From Spirochaetota bacterium (lineage in GTDB: Bacteria; Spirochaetota; UBA4802; UBA5368): DNA of 64,000 nt. The stretch covers positions 62,001 through 126,000 of the forward strand of contig DATIKU010000014.1 in NCBI GenBank assembly GCA_035477215.1, in the 5' to 3' direction. The notes under the pieces are model-generated. The model was not told where the DNA came from and made no database searches. It saw only the letters and a program-made list of their open reading frames with translations. Below are positions 50,701 through 59,692 of the stretch, in pieces (within the stretch, counting starts at the first letter, position 1; every line of letters starts with the position of its first letter). Made by a program: the position numbers and the translations under genes.

Positions 50701-51996
50701 ATGAAGGCATTTCTACAATACATCGGACGGAACCTTTATTTTTCACTGAGGGAGATTGTCAGAAACATCCTGCGAAGCCTGCTGTCGAGCTTCGGCATCA
50801 TCTTCCTTATCGCTTTCCTCGTGCTCTACCTCTCGCTTCGGCAGTCGATCAAGGAATACGTCGGCGGGACGCTGTTCGGGACGCTCGACATCAACGAGAT
50901 CGTGGTCTCCCCTCCCGCGTCGGGCGCGGGTGAGCTCGTCAGCATGGGCGGGCGATCGGAAAAAATCGCCACGGACAGGGTTAGGCGGATACGGGCCATT
51001 CCCGGAATCGGCGAGATCAATTCCATAATACGGATGGAGTACCCGGCGAAGGTCAAGCTCGAGATGTTCGGCCGTTCGGTCAGGGAATATATGCCGGTCT
51101 ACGGTATCAGCCCGGCTTTTCTGCGAAAGTCAGAAACCCGCTGGCGCCAGTTCGTTCCGGGCGCTGAGATTCCGGTCATAGTGCCGAAATTCGTTCTGGA
51201 CGTCTTCAATAACCTGGCCGCCGCGCGTGGCCTTCCGCAGCTCGGGGAAAAAACTCTTTGGGGCTTCCCGATGGAGCTTGTGATCGAGACGGCTTCACGC
51301 GGCGCCCCCGAACGAAAGAAGTACGATCAACCGGCCCGTGTCTTCGGTTTCAGCGCGGAATTGCCGCTGACGGGCCTGGTAGTCCCTTCCGACTTCATCA
51401 CGAAGTTCGCCGCCGCGCATGCAGGCGATCCCGCGGCCATCAGGCCGGGTTTTTCGTACGCCCAGCTCGTCGTTACGGTTAAAGACGTGAGGGATCTTCC
51501 GGCAATCAGTAAAAAAATCCAGTCGCTGGGGCTCAAGGTCGAATCGCAGCAGGAGATCGCGGCCAAAACCAACAAGGCGCTTGCCGTCATCGACGGTTCG
51601 TCGCTGGTTATAATGGGCATTTTCCTTTTCCTGACGGTGATCGCGATCTTTAATTCCTACCTTACCATTGTTTACAACCGCAGTTATACCTTTTCGCTTC
51701 AGCGGGTGATCGGTGTTTCCAAGGCCCGCATCATCCTGACGTTCGTTTTCGAGGCCGCCCTGATCGGGGCGCTCTTCGGCTTTATCGGCTATTACACGGG
51801 GGTGATGGCCATCGGATATTTTAAGCATAATATGCCGCACTGGGTCCCGGTGCTCAAGGGGCTGACTCTGAGCGTGGACTCCGGGGGGCTGTTGCCCCTG
51901 GCGGTCGGGCTGTCGGCGATTCTCTCGTCGGTTTCGGCGTTCATTCCGGCTGTATTTGCGTCTAACATGAATCTTTTCAGGGCGGTGCAGAAATAA
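50701..51996 (+). CDS. ABC transporter permease, MacB/FtsX-like
   Basis: 431 residues from ATG 50701. One N-terminal helix (FGIIFLIAFLVLYLSL) precedes a large extracytoplasmic domain (about 60-290). The C-terminal FtsX-type domain has three helices (VIMGIFLFLTVIAIFNSYLT, ILTFVFEAALIGALFGFIGY, GGLLPLAVGLSAILSSVSAF). This is the mechanotransmission-type fold used to export lipoproteins, antibiotics or peptides across the envelope. The ATPase gene follows after one base. With LolA present elsewhere, a LolCE-like role is possible, but the domain is not diagnostic. Confidence 0.82.
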   Translation: MKAFLQYIGRNLYFSLREIVRNILRSLLSSFGIIFLIAFLVLYLSLRQSIKEYVGGTLFGTLDINEIVVSPPASGAGELVSMGGRSEKIATDRVRRIRAIPGIGEINSIIRMEYPAKVKLEMFGRSVREYMPVYGISPAFLRKSETRWRQFVPGAEIPVIVPKFVLDVFNNLAAARGLPQLGEKTLWGFPMELVIETASRGAPERKKYDQPARVFGFSAELPLTGLVVPSDFITKFAAAHAGDPAAIRPGFSYAQLVVTVKDVRDLPAISKKIQSLGLKVESQQEIAAKTNKALAVIDGSSLVIMGIFLFLTVIAIFNSYLTIVYNRSYTFSLQRVIGVSKARIILTFVFEAALIGALFGFIGYYTGVMAIGYFKHNMPHWVPVLKGLTLSVDSGGLLPLAVGLSAILSSVSAFIPAVFASNMNLFRAVQK

Positions 51997-51997
51997 A

Positions 51998-52732
51998 ATG
52001 CGTGGAGCGGGCGGCGAAAAAACCGGCGGAGAACCGGCTCTTCTCTCGATAGAGGGCGTCAGCGCCTCGTTCGGGAAACGGAAGATCCTCGACGGGGCAA
52101 GTTTTACGGTCGAGCCCTCGTCCATCGTGGCGATTACCGGGCGCTCGGGAGCGGGGAAAACGACGCTTCTGGGTATCATCTCGGGACTTATGAAGCCCGA
52201 CAGCGGCAAGGTCGTCTATAAGGGGCAGAACATCCTGAAGTGGGGCGATTTCAAGCGCTCGCGCTTTCGCAACCGGGAGATCGGCTTCGTCTTCCAGTTC
52301 TTCAACCTGCTGCCAGACATGACGTCGTACCAGAACATATTCTATCCGGCGATTATAAGCCCCAGGTCGCGGAACCTGAAAGAAAAAGTCGACTACCTCG
52401 TCGCATACCTTCAGCTCGAGAATATCCTGCACCAGTATCCGGCGACCCTTTCGGGAGGCGAGCGCCAGCGTGTTGCGATTGCCCGCGCGATCATCAACAA
52501 TCCCCGGGTCATCCTGGCAGACGAGCCCACCGGGAACCTGGACGGGCGCTCGGCAAACGATATATTGAGCCTGTTTAAAAAACTGAGGGATGAAAACGGC
52601 ATGGCGATCGTCATCGCGACCCACGACAGCCGCACCGTCGCCAACGCCGACGTGCATTTCAATATCGATGACGCGCAACTGAAGCGGATAGAGCCGCCGG
52701 AGCGCAGAAAAAGATCGCGCCGCGGTCGATGA
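51998..52732 (+). CDS. ABC transporter ATP-binding protein, LolD/MacB-like
   Basis: 244 residues. Walker A GRSGAGKTT (about 47-55), Q-loop near FVFQFFNLLPDMTSYQN (about 97-113), signature LSGGERQR (about 150-157), Walker B VILADEPTGNLDGRS (about 170-184) and switch HDS (about 207). The LADEPTGNLD spelling is typical of LolD/MacB/FtsE ATPases. It powers the permease encoded one base upstream. ATG 51998 has no clear ribosome-binding site and likely depends on translational coupling. Confidence 0.9.
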   Translation: MRGAGGEKTGGEPALLSIEGVSASFGKRKILDGASFTVEPSSIVAITGRSGAGKTTLLGIISGLMKPDSGKVVYKGQNILKWGDFKRSRFRNREIGFVFQFFNLLPDMTSYQNIFYPAIISPRSRNLKEKVDYLVAYLQLENILHQYPATLSGGERQRVAIARAIINNPRVILADEPTGNLDGRSANDILSLFKKLRDENGMAIVIATHDSRTVANADVHFNIDDAQLKRIEPPERRKRSRRGR

Positions 52733-52766
52733 GCCGCGGCTTGAAGCTCTCAAACGTCGGAGGATC

Positions 52767-54575
52767 ATGACTGCGGGCAGAATGTCGGTGCTGTACAAGG
52801 CGATCATCATCGTGTCGATCGCGGTCTTCAGCCTCGCGCTTCGTATGTACAGTCTCAACAGCGATCCGCCCGATTACCTGTCATGGAGTGCCGCAATCTA
52901 TGTCGACGAAGGGTACAAGGCGCTCGATGCCCGGAATATTTTAAAGTACGGCGCCCCCCGCTGGAGCGAGCACGACAGCTACCGCGGCCACCGCGACGAA
53001 TCCCCTGTGATCCATGCCGTCCAGCTCTGGATATTCGAGACCTTCGGCATTAAAATAATCAACCTCAGATATTTCAATATCGCCGTTTCGGTGGGAATCA
53101 TAGTACTGACGCTGTTTGTACTTTCTTTTTTCTTCAATAAGCGTACGATCTTTCTGCTGGGGCTTGCGATGTCCATCAACGTTATACTCCTGTTCCACAG
53201 CAGAATAGCGCTGTACGAACTTCCCATGGTGTTTCTATGCGTGCTGCTTTTTCTGCCCATGTTTTTTTATCTGAGCCGCATGGGTCAAATCGACCGGGCG
53301 GGACACATCCTCTTCGTCTTCGCCCTGTCACTTGTGGTCGTCCTTGTCTCCTGGCTGGGGATGCGGATAAAAGGTTCGTTCGCGATATACATTGGTTCCG
53401 TGCTTGCGGCCTTCGCTTTCGCCGCGATCCTGCCGTTCTTTAAGAAACGCACGCGCTACCCGCGCATACTCGATCCCAAAAACCTGTTTCTTATGGCCAT
53501 CGGCGGAATCCTGCTGGTGTCTTTTATCCTCTATGTCTGGCAGGCGAACCTTGGCTTTCAGGTGCGCTACCTGGGGAATCCGTTCATACTCCTTGGTAAA
53601 ATCTGGTTTCTCGAGATCATCTATCTGCAGCCAAACACCTTTCTCATGGCGGTGTTGTGTACAATCGCAGTTATAAAAATACTGGGCAACAGGCGCTATT
53701 TCAGCTATAATCGCGAGCGTTTTCTGCAGTACCAGATCGATGTTTTTTTCGCACTCCAGTTCATCTTTTCGTTCCTCGTCGTTTACATGTCCTCGTACAG
53801 TCCGCTGCGCTACTTCCTCTTTTCCGAGGTGTCGATACTGTTCCTCGCGGGGCGGTTCGTGGCGAATTATGATGGTGAGATCAAGATTCTGAATGAGGGG
53901 AGGAAGCGCCCTAAAAGCGCGGCCCGCTCCCTGATCATTTTCGTGCTAATGTTCTATATCGCCATCCAGTTTGTCATCTTTCTGGTAATGCTTTTTTTAA
54001 GCTACGAGACCAGAAAAGTGATCTTCGATGATTTCTACCTTAACCTGACGAAGGGGGTCCTTGCGGGCCCAGGGGCGTCTTTCGTATTCATCCTGATCGC
54101 GGTCGTTCTGCCGCTCGTTTTCTACCTCGCGAAGAACTACGACGATTTCGTCGCCTTTATACAGAAGCATATAACCCCGAAGATGATGATTTTCCTGCTC
54201 ATCGAAGTGCAGCTCATCTACCTGCTCAGCTGGCAGTTCAACCGGACAACAACGATTCGTGATGCGATGGATTTCGTCAACACACTGCCGGCCGGCTCCG
54301 TGATGATCGGGGACTGGGCCCCCATGCTCTGTTTCGAAAGCGATCTCAAGCCCATATATTCAAACCCGGACGACCGGCGGAATGTCGGCAATATTCCGCT
54401 GCTTCGACCCGATTACGTGGTTGTGAAGTCGCACAAAAATGAGGAAGCGAAATACAACGAGTACGTTCCCGGACTCATTGAGCCCGATAATTTTATTTAC
54501 GGTTTCAAGGTGCAGGCATTCGATATCAAAATCTACCGCGTGGATAAATACGCGAAAAAACCGCGCGCGCCGTGA
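52767..54575 (+). CDS. GT-C / PMT (GT39)-like membrane glycosyltransferase
   Basis: 602 residues with about 10-12 hydrophobic helices. After the first helix comes IYVDEGYKALDARN (about 46-59), the catalytic D/E motif in the first extracytoplasmic loop of dolichyl-phosphate-mannose-type transferases. The end is a soluble domain with MDFVNTLPAGSVMIGDWAPM (about 502-521). Such enzymes move a sugar from a polyprenyl-phosphate donor to protein, lipid or glycan outside the inner membrane. GGAGG precedes the start. It follows the ABC ATPase by 34 bases and is probably in one transcript with it. Confidence 0.78.
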   Translation: MTAGRMSVLYKAIIIVSIAVFSLALRMYSLNSDPPDYLSWSAAIYVDEGYKALDARNILKYGAPRWSEHDSYRGHRDESPVIHAVQLWIFETFGIKIINLRYFNIAVSVGIIVLTLFVLSFFFNKRTIFLLGLAMSINVILLFHSRIALYELPMVFLCVLLFLPMFFYLSRMGQIDRAGHILFVFALSLVVVLVSWLGMRIKGSFAIYIGSVLAAFAFAAILPFFKKRTRYPRILDPKNLFLMAIGGILLVSFILYVWQANLGFQVRYLGNPFILLGKIWFLEIIYLQPNTFLMAVLCTIAVIKILGNRRYFSYNRERFLQYQIDVFFALQFIFSFLVVYMSSYSPLRYFLFSEVSILFLAGRFVANYDGEIKILNEGRKRPKSAARSLIIFVLMFYIAIQFVIFLVMLFLSYETRKVIFDDFYLNLTKGVLAGPGASFVFILIAVVLPLVFYLAKNYDDFVAFIQKHITPKMMIFLLIEVQLIYLLSWQFNRTTTIRDAMDFVNTLPAGSVMIGDWAPMLCFESDLKPIYSNPDDRRNVGNIPLLRPDYVVVKSHKNEEAKYNEYVPGLIEPDNFIYGFKVQAFDIKIYRVDKYAKKPRAP

Positions 54576-54579
54576 TCAA

Positions 54580-55827
54580 TCATTCATAAATTTTTTCGTC
54601 CACCTCGCCGGCGTTGGGCGCGTCCTGTTCCACGTCGCGGACGTTTTCCTTTGAAAAAACCTTGAAGTATTCCTTGTACCATTCATTCTGGATGATGAGC
54701 TGCATGATCTCGTTGGTGCCGACCCATATCATGGAAAGCCGAATGTCGCGCAGGATGCGCTCGATCGGATAGACATTGGTGTAGCCGATGCCGCCCATCA
54801 CCTGCATGCAGTTGTTCACCACCTCCCACGACGCCTCGGTGATGAACTTCTTGCTTTCGGAGACCATGCGGCGGAGGCGTCCGGGATGCACCTTCGCGGA
54901 GTCTATGGCGCGCGCGGTGGTGTAGGCGATCGAACGCATGGTGTCGAGCCTCTGGACGCAGTCCGCCACGCGAAAACCGACCGCCTGGAAGTTCATAATG
55001 GGCACGCCGAACGCCTTGCGCATCGATGTGTACCGTGTCGCGATCTCGACGGCGGGCCGTACGGAACCGATGGTCATCGCCGCAGTGCCGAGACGCTCCG
55101 GGAGCATGTTGGTCTGGAATACCGGGAAGCCGCCATTGATGCCGTTGAGGGCATAGCGTTCGGGCACGCGCACGTCGTCCAGGATGACGCGTCCCGCGCC
55201 GCCGCCGCGCACCCCCATGAGGCCGTAGATGTATTTTGATTCGACACCCTTCGTGCGCGGCACCATGAAACAGGTCATACGCTGGTGGGCAGGAGCTGAC
55301 GGATCGGTCACCGCGTAGACCATGAACCAGTCGGCGCCCTCCGCCCCCACGATGAAGCGCTTCTGGCCGTTAATGATCCAGTCGCCGCCGTCCTTACGGG
55401 CCGTGGTCGCCGCGCCGAAAAAGTCCGATCCGCCGCGCGGCTCGGTGAGGCATTCAGCAGCGTACACTTCGCCCCTGAGGAGCGGGACCACTATTTCCTG
55501 TTTCAGTTCCTCGATACCGTAATTGACAATGGCCTCGCAGACGATGTCGGCGCCGACGCCCCACAGGCAGGCCAGACTGTAGCTGGCCACGCCGATCTCC
55601 TCGGCCACCATGGTATCGTCGACCCAGCCGAGTTCACGGCCTCCGTATTCTTTTGGAAGTCTGATGCCGAGCAGCTTGCGCCTGCCGGCCTCTTTCAGGT
55701 ATTCTTGGGGAAACTGTATCTTTTCCGCGTCCATGTCGAGGATCATCTCTTTGGGAACCCAGTTGGTGAAAGCGCGGGCCTCGTCGCGAAGTTTTAGTTG
55801 CTCGTCGGTGAGTAGAAAATCAAACAT
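54580..55827 (-). CDS. Acyl-CoA dehydrogenase
   Basis: 415 residues of the FAD-dependent acyl-CoA dehydrogenase family: N-terminal helical domain, middle beta domain (AAECLTEPRGGSDFFGAATT, about 129-148), and C-terminal helical domain with CMQVMGGIGYTNVYPIERIL (about 350-369). The region where many members have the catalytic Glu (YEGTxE/QI, MCAD Glu376) reads MIWVGTNEIMQ, with Val. The base is therefore elsewhere, as in isovaleryl-CoA type enzymes, or the enzyme is unusual. The promoter and a perfect operator palindrome are just upstream, divergent from the XRE gene. Confidence 0.9.
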   Translation of the reverse strand: MFDFLLTDEQLKLRDEARAFTNWVPKEMILDMDAEKIQFPQEYLKEAGRRKLLGIRLPKEYGGRELGWVDDTMVAEEIGVASYSLACLWGVGADIVCEAIVNYGIEELKQEIVVPLLRGEVYAAECLTEPRGGSDFFGAATTARKDGGDWIINGQKRFIVGAEGADWFMVYAVTDPSAPAHQRMTCFMVPRTKGVESKYIYGLMGVRGGGAGRVILDDVRVPERYALNGINGGFPVFQTNMLPERLGTAAMTIGSVRPAVEIATRYTSMRKAFGVPIMNFQAVGFRVADCVQRLDTMRSIAYTTARAIDSAKVHPGRLRRMVSESKKFITEASWEVVNNCMQVMGGIGYTNVYPIERILRDIRLSMIWVGTNEIMQLIIQNEWYKEYFKVFSKENVRDVEQDAPNAGEVDEKIYE

Positions 55828-55843
55828 GAAGGTGCCCCCCTGT

Positions 55844-55864
55844 ATTATAACAAAATGTTATAAT
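55844..55864. promoter_or_regulatory. 21-bp perfect operator palindrome
   Basis: ATTATAACA (55844-55852), AAA, TGTTATAAT (55856-55864). It abuts the -10 box of the minus-strand promoter, so a bound repressor would block the acyl-CoA dehydrogenase gene. The symmetry suits a TetR, GntR or XRE dimer; the XRE gene encoded 160 bases away and the TetR at 59.7 kb are candidates. A TGTTAT half-site recurs nearby (about 55877). Confidence 0.7.
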
Positions 55865-55892
55865 ATTATAAATACTTGTTATATTTTGTCAA
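55865..55892 (-). promoter_or_regulatory. Consensus sigma-70 promoter of acyl-CoA dehydrogenase gene
   Basis: Read on the minus strand: TTGACA (55892-55887), 16-base spacer and TATAAT (55870-55865), an exact match to both consensus boxes. The downstream gene starts at 55827 after a GGGGGG ribosome-binding stretch. Confidence 0.75.
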
Positions 55893-56025
55893 CCATACTG
55901 TAATTATTTCCGGGTTTAGCCGGGAAATGACGGCGCGAGGATCGGGGAGCGGATTATCATGAATTTTTATTGAACTTTCAGGCTCAAAATTAAATGCTAC
56001 CAGTTAATCCGCGGGAAACGGTTGT

Positions 56026-56385
56026 ATGGGATTCAAGGAAATCGGAAAAAAGATCCAGACTGCGCGCGAAGAGAAGGGCATGACCCAGGCTACCCTCGCC
56101 GAGGGCCTGGGCATATCGCAGGCCGCCCTTTCAAATTATGAGCTGGGCAAGCGCCGCCTGTATCTGGGAAAGATTCAGGCGGTCGCAGAACTGCTCGGCA
56201 AGAGCGTCGATTATTTCATAGCCCAGGAGAAATTCTTCGAAGGCGATGAGCGGGATGCATCGAACGGGCGCGAACGATTGCTCGGTTCCCTCTACGAGCG
56301 TACGGTCCGCCTGAGCGACGGGAATCTGCGGGAGCTTGAGGGTTTCCTCGATTTCCTTGAGTGGAGGCGGAAAAACAATGAATAA
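56026..56385 (+). CDS. XRE-family transcriptional regulator
   Basis: 119 residues. An N-terminal Cro/CI helix-turn-helix (residues 6-62): IGKKIQTAREEKGMTQATLA then EGLGISQAALSNYELGKRRL. A C-terminal extension of about 55 residues, with a helical tail (RELEGFLDFLEWRRKNNE), probably dimerises the protein. It is divergent from one acyl-CoA dehydrogenase gene and overlaps the start of another by eight bases. It may therefore control one or both, perhaps through the palindrome at 55844-55864. No ligand domain is evident. Confidence 0.88.
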   Translation: MGFKEIGKKIQTAREEKGMTQATLAEGLGISQAALSNYELGKRRLYLGKIQAVAELLGKSVDYFIAQEKFFEGDERDASNGRERLLGSLYERTVRLSDGNLRELEGFLDFLEWRRKNNE

Positions 56386-57505
56386 ACCCGGCATGCTCCA
56401 GAGCGATGAAATTCAAAGGGCCCGGGAAACCGGGAGGAAACTCGGCTCCACGCCGGAGCACTCCGACATGGGCCTGTCCGACGCGGCGCGCCGCCTGTTC
56501 GCGGGATTGTCCGCGGCGAATTACCATGCCCTGCTTGTCCCACAAACGCATGGGGGCGGGGGGCTTGACTATGCGACCGCCGGCCAGATCTACGAGGAAC
56601 TGAGCTATCATGGGATCGGCTTCATGCCCACCCTGCTGACGAATGCGCATTGCGCCGAGCTGTTGAAAATAGCCGGCAACAGGCAGAGCGAACAGGGCTT
56701 TTTGAAGAAGATCGGGAGCGACGGCCGCATCTTCGGTTTCTGTCTTACCGAGGAAGATGCGGGCTCCGATATTACGGGCATCCGCTGCATGGCCGACCAG
56801 GCGGGGGACGGATACGTGATCAACGGCGAAAAGTCCATCGTGATAAATAACAGCATCGCCGATTTCTTTATCGTGATAGCCACCACGGATTTCTCGAAGG
56901 GAAGGGCGGGTCTCAACGCTTTCGTAGTGGACGCCTCGTCGCCCGGCGTGGAGCGCGGTGAATCGGTCAGGGGTTTTGGTTTCGGGAACAGCGTAATCGG
57001 GAAAGTCGGATTCAGGAACGTCGCAATCCCCCGCGAGAACATGCTCGGGGAGGAGGGAAGCGGGTATTTTCTCGTGATGGAAACCTTCGACAAGGGGCGG
57101 CCGCTTGTCGCGGCCAGCTGTGCCGGCGCCGCCGGGAGGCTCCTTGATATTGTAACGGCGCATGTGCGCCGGAGGGAGCAATTCGGAAAACCGCTCTTCT
57201 CGTTCCAGGGGATATCGTTCAGGCTCGCCGACCTGGCCACGCGGCTGCGGGCTTCGAGACTTCTTTACCTCGACGCGCTTGCGCTCATCGACGAGGGGCG
57301 CGAATTTACCATGGAGGCGTCGATGGCCAAGCTTTTCGCCAGCGAAACGCTCCGCGACCTCGCCGAGTTCTGCCTTGAAGCGCTCGGTTACCGCGCCTTC
57401 GAGGCCGATTCCGAGGCGCGAAACATTTTCAACGACGCACAGCTCCTCATTTCGATAGACGGCTCATCCAATGTCCAGAGAATGGTCATCGCGTCCCAGC
57501 TTTAA
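56378..57505 (+). CDS. Acyl-CoA dehydrogenase-like protein
   Basis: 375 residues from ATG 56378, inside the end of the XRE gene with GGAGGCGG upstream. It keeps the family plan: FGFCLTEEDAGSDITGIRC (about 119-137), flavin-contacting GKVGFRNVAIPRENML, and RREQFGKPLFSFQGISFRLA (about 266-285). The catalytic-Glu region reads SIDGSSNVQRMVI, so Asp takes the place of Glu in YEGTxxI. This is compatible with altered substrate range or activity. Probably fatty-acid or amino-acid derived acyl-CoA oxidation, together with the other dehydrogenase. Confidence 0.87.
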   Translation: MNKPGMLQSDEIQRARETGRKLGSTPEHSDMGLSDAARRLFAGLSAANYHALLVPQTHGGGGLDYATAGQIYEELSYHGIGFMPTLLTNAHCAELLKIAGNRQSEQGFLKKIGSDGRIFGFCLTEEDAGSDITGIRCMADQAGDGYVINGEKSIVINNSIADFFIVIATTDFSKGRAGLNAFVVDASSPGVERGESVRGFGFGNSVIGKVGFRNVAIPRENMLGEEGSGYFLVMETFDKGRPLVAASCAGAAGRLLDIVTAHVRRREQFGKPLFSFQGISFRLADLATRLRASRLLYLDALALIDEGREFTMEASMAKLFASETLRDLAEFCLEALGYRAFEADSEARNIFNDAQLLISIDGSSNVQRMVIASQL

Positions 57506-58031
57506 TCCGCGGTACGGCATCGCCGCTCTTCGCTTGGTTGCCGGCGCTTGTTCCACAGGTGGGGGGCGTCGATATCGCCCGGAGGCCTGTTGTGTATCGC
57601 CATACCGGGCCGCGTATCGCATCTACGTACATCTGCCGGAGTATATCGAAAAAACGCAACGGCGAACAGAAACGCATTCGGTCTTTGAAAGGGCGGCGGC
57701 ACGACTCGAGAAATGACACCTCGCTGGAGGTGGGCGCCGGATCGGCCTGCGCGGTGGGCGGCGCCGTTTCCCCGACCGGGTGCAGCATATTCCCGGAGCG
57801 TGCGACCGCGGAGATGAAAGCGCGCGTCATGGCCGTAACGCCGGTCTGGACTATGGTAAGGGACTCCGCGGCGTTCCATGGCCGCTCGCGGCCGGCATTC
57901 GGGAAGCCGGCGCAAGCGGCGCTGTGAGCAGGATTGAGGCGGTGCGAAGCGCCGTTAAGATCCACGACTGTGGTATCGAAAAAGAATTTATTATTTCACG
58001 TGAACGGTGCACTGGCCTGTATCCGGCGGCG
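57506..58031. other. 526-bp stretch without a convincing gene
   Basis: This gap lies between the convergent acyl-CoA dehydrogenase and CapA genes. Overlapping open frames exist on both strands (57538-57927 plus, 57486-57965 minus), but none has a conserved look or a good ribosome-binding site, and their composition is low-complexity. It may hold decayed coding sequence. Confidence 0.35.
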
Positions 58032-59222
58032 TCAGTGGTCGGCGAAGTGTATCGTATCGATTGTACGGTTGCTTAGAAGAGCTTTTTTTATTACTTCCAT
58101 CCGGACGATAAGTCGCCGTGCGGTTTCGTCGTCGGCGATGGCGGCGGAAGTCTTCGCCCGGAGGGCGTTGATCTCGTCGGCGATGGCGACGGGCCGGATG
58201 CTGCGAAACATTCGACCGGACCGGTGGCGGACGATTTCATTGACGGTTCGGATGGGGACTATCTCGAATCGCGGGCGGATGGACCTGTCGTGCCGTTCCA
58301 GGAAGAGCGTTACGATCGCCGAGTCGCGCGTGCTGAGCGCGGTCGCGGCGCCGATCGCGTGTTCGCTGGACTGGTTGGAGATGAAGTTGCCGAGGCTGTG
58401 GAAGATGTGGTACATGCGGCCGTCGGCCGCCGTAAACCGATCGACGCGCTGGAGCACATGCGGATGGTGTCCGATTATAAGGTCCGCGCCATGCTCTCCA
58501 TATTCGCGCATCAATGCGGCATCGGCGGCCAGGGGAACGGTCACGTATTCGGCGCCCGCGTGCACCGACATGACGATAAAATCAGCGCGCGCCTTCATCG
58601 CGTCGATCTGTTCGAGCATCAGCTCCTTTTTATAAAAATTGTTAAGATAAAAACGGCTGCTCGCCCGTGGAAACGCGGTGTTGACGACACCGGTACAGGC
58701 GATAAGGCCGACGCGGATGCCGTTCTTCTGGAATACATATCCAGCGGCCGCCTCTTCCATCGAAGGGCCGCCACCGACGTATCGGATTCCATAACGCTTC
58801 AGGTGTTCGAGCGTTTCAAGCGCGCCCGCTATGCCCTGATCGAGGATGTGGTTGTTCGCGATCGTTACGAGCGATATCCCGGCTTTTTTAAGCGCGCCGA
58901 GCACCTCTGGCCTGCAGTTGAAAACGTATGGCCTGCTCTCGAACGGGGCCGATACCGGAAACTCCAGATTTCCGAGCGTGATATCAGCCGTCAGCAGCCG
59001 AGGGGCGATCAGCTCGAACAGGTAATCGAACCCGCCGTTGTTGGCCGATTCGCCCGGGTTGCCGGATGGGATGTCGTTTAGGCGTGCGCAGGACTTAACG
59101 GGTATATGCATGATGATGTCGCCCACGAAGGAAACGGAAAGCCCCTCCGGCGCCCGGCGGCACGACTGAAGCAAAACGAAAATGAGCAGGACGGCCAGGG
59201 CTGTGCGGGTTGTTTTAGGCAT
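58032..59222 (-). CDS. CapA-like metallophosphatase-fold lipoprotein
   Basis: 396 residues from ATG 59222 with a lipoprotein signal (LAVLLIFVLLQSC, Cys near 18). CapA/PgsA-like calcineurin-type motifs: SVSFVGDIIMH (about 28-38), LGNLEFPVS (about 82), VTIANNHILDQG (about 119-130), VMSVHAGAEYVTVP (about 217), IIGHHPHVLQRV (about 250) and SLGNFISNQ (about 278). The CapA family is linked to poly-gamma-glutamate export or retention, but this gene lacks capB/capC partners. It may be an envelope lipoprotein with a related phosphoesterase activity. The upstream frame to 59393 looks non-coding. Confidence 0.82.
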   Translation of the reverse strand: MPKTTRTALAVLLIFVLLQSCRRAPEGLSVSFVGDIIMHIPVKSCARLNDIPSGNPGESANNGGFDYLFELIAPRLLTADITLGNLEFPVSAPFESRPYVFNCRPEVLGALKKAGISLVTIANNHILDQGIAGALETLEHLKRYGIRYVGGGPSMEEAAAGYVFQKNGIRVGLIACTGVVNTAFPRASSRFYLNNFYKKELMLEQIDAMKARADFIVMSVHAGAEYVTVPLAADAALMREYGEHGADLIIGHHPHVLQRVDRFTAADGRMYHIFHSLGNFISNQSSEHAIGAATALSTRDSAIVTLFLERHDRSIRPRFEIVPIRTVNEIVRHRSGRMFRSIRPVAIADEINALRAKTSAAIADDETARRLIVRMEVIKKALLSNRTIDTIHFADH

Positions 59223-59395
59223 GATTTGAAACGTAATCCCCTCTAAATCGATCGGGCGGCTTTCGGACAGCAAAGCCCGATTGCTCGTATAAGTCAAACG
59301 AATTGATCGACGGTGCCGCAAACCGATGGAGAGCGAAACACGACGAATTCGGATATCGGGGCGTGAATTAAATTTCGGGGAATACGCCGTCATTG

Positions 59396-59420
59396 CGGGC
59401 CCCTGCCGTATCGGGGCCCG
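59396..59420. promoter_or_regulatory. 8-bp GC-rich hairpin in CapA-TetR spacer
   Basis: CGGGCCCC (59396-59403) pairs with GGGGCCCG (59413-59420), loop 9 bases, followed by TCTCCTTTTA. It lies between divergent genes, so it does not end either. Function unknown; it may be a chance palindrome. The rest of the 470-base spacer 59223-59692 holds the TetR promoter and operator. Confidence 0.35.
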
Positions 59421-59566
59421 GCGCTCTCCTTTTATGCTAAGCTTTTACAATTAACTTCCCGCCTTTTAAGATCGCCGCGTCGCCGGGCTCCTTGCGATGA
59501 CAATATGTTCACCCCTGATTTAAATTCCCACACTGATGTCGCGGGTCGGGCCGGGCGATTAATGTG

Positions 59567-59594
59567 TTGACAGAAGTGGGGTCGCTTCTATAAT
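59567..59594 (+). promoter_or_regulatory. Consensus sigma-70 promoter of TetR operon
   Basis: TTGACA (59567-59572), 16-base spacer and TATAAT (59589-59594). Both boxes match consensus. It drives the TetR, SCP2 and M24 gene set. Confidence 0.75.
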
Positions 59595-59598
59595 GAAC

Positions 59599-59623
59599 AA
59601 ATAAATAATATATTCATTTATTT
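59599..59623. promoter_or_regulatory. TetR operator palindrome
   Basis: AAATAAAT (59599-59606) and ATTTATTT (59616-59623) are perfect inverted repeats with a 9-base spacer. They lie at the transcription start, four bases after the -10 box. Such a position fits autorepression by the TetR encoded at 59693. Confidence 0.65.
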
Positions 59624-59692
59624 AATGTGCGTGCTCCGGGACCAGGTGAAATCCGCCCCGTTTCCGGATTGCGCGGCGGGTTTAACTGAAGC

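Noticed and set aside
57486-57965. 159-residue minus-strand frame between the acyl-CoA dehydrogenase and CapA genes
   Set aside because: Overlapping frames on both strands, no ribosome-binding site, no recognisable fold; kept only as a note on the gap.
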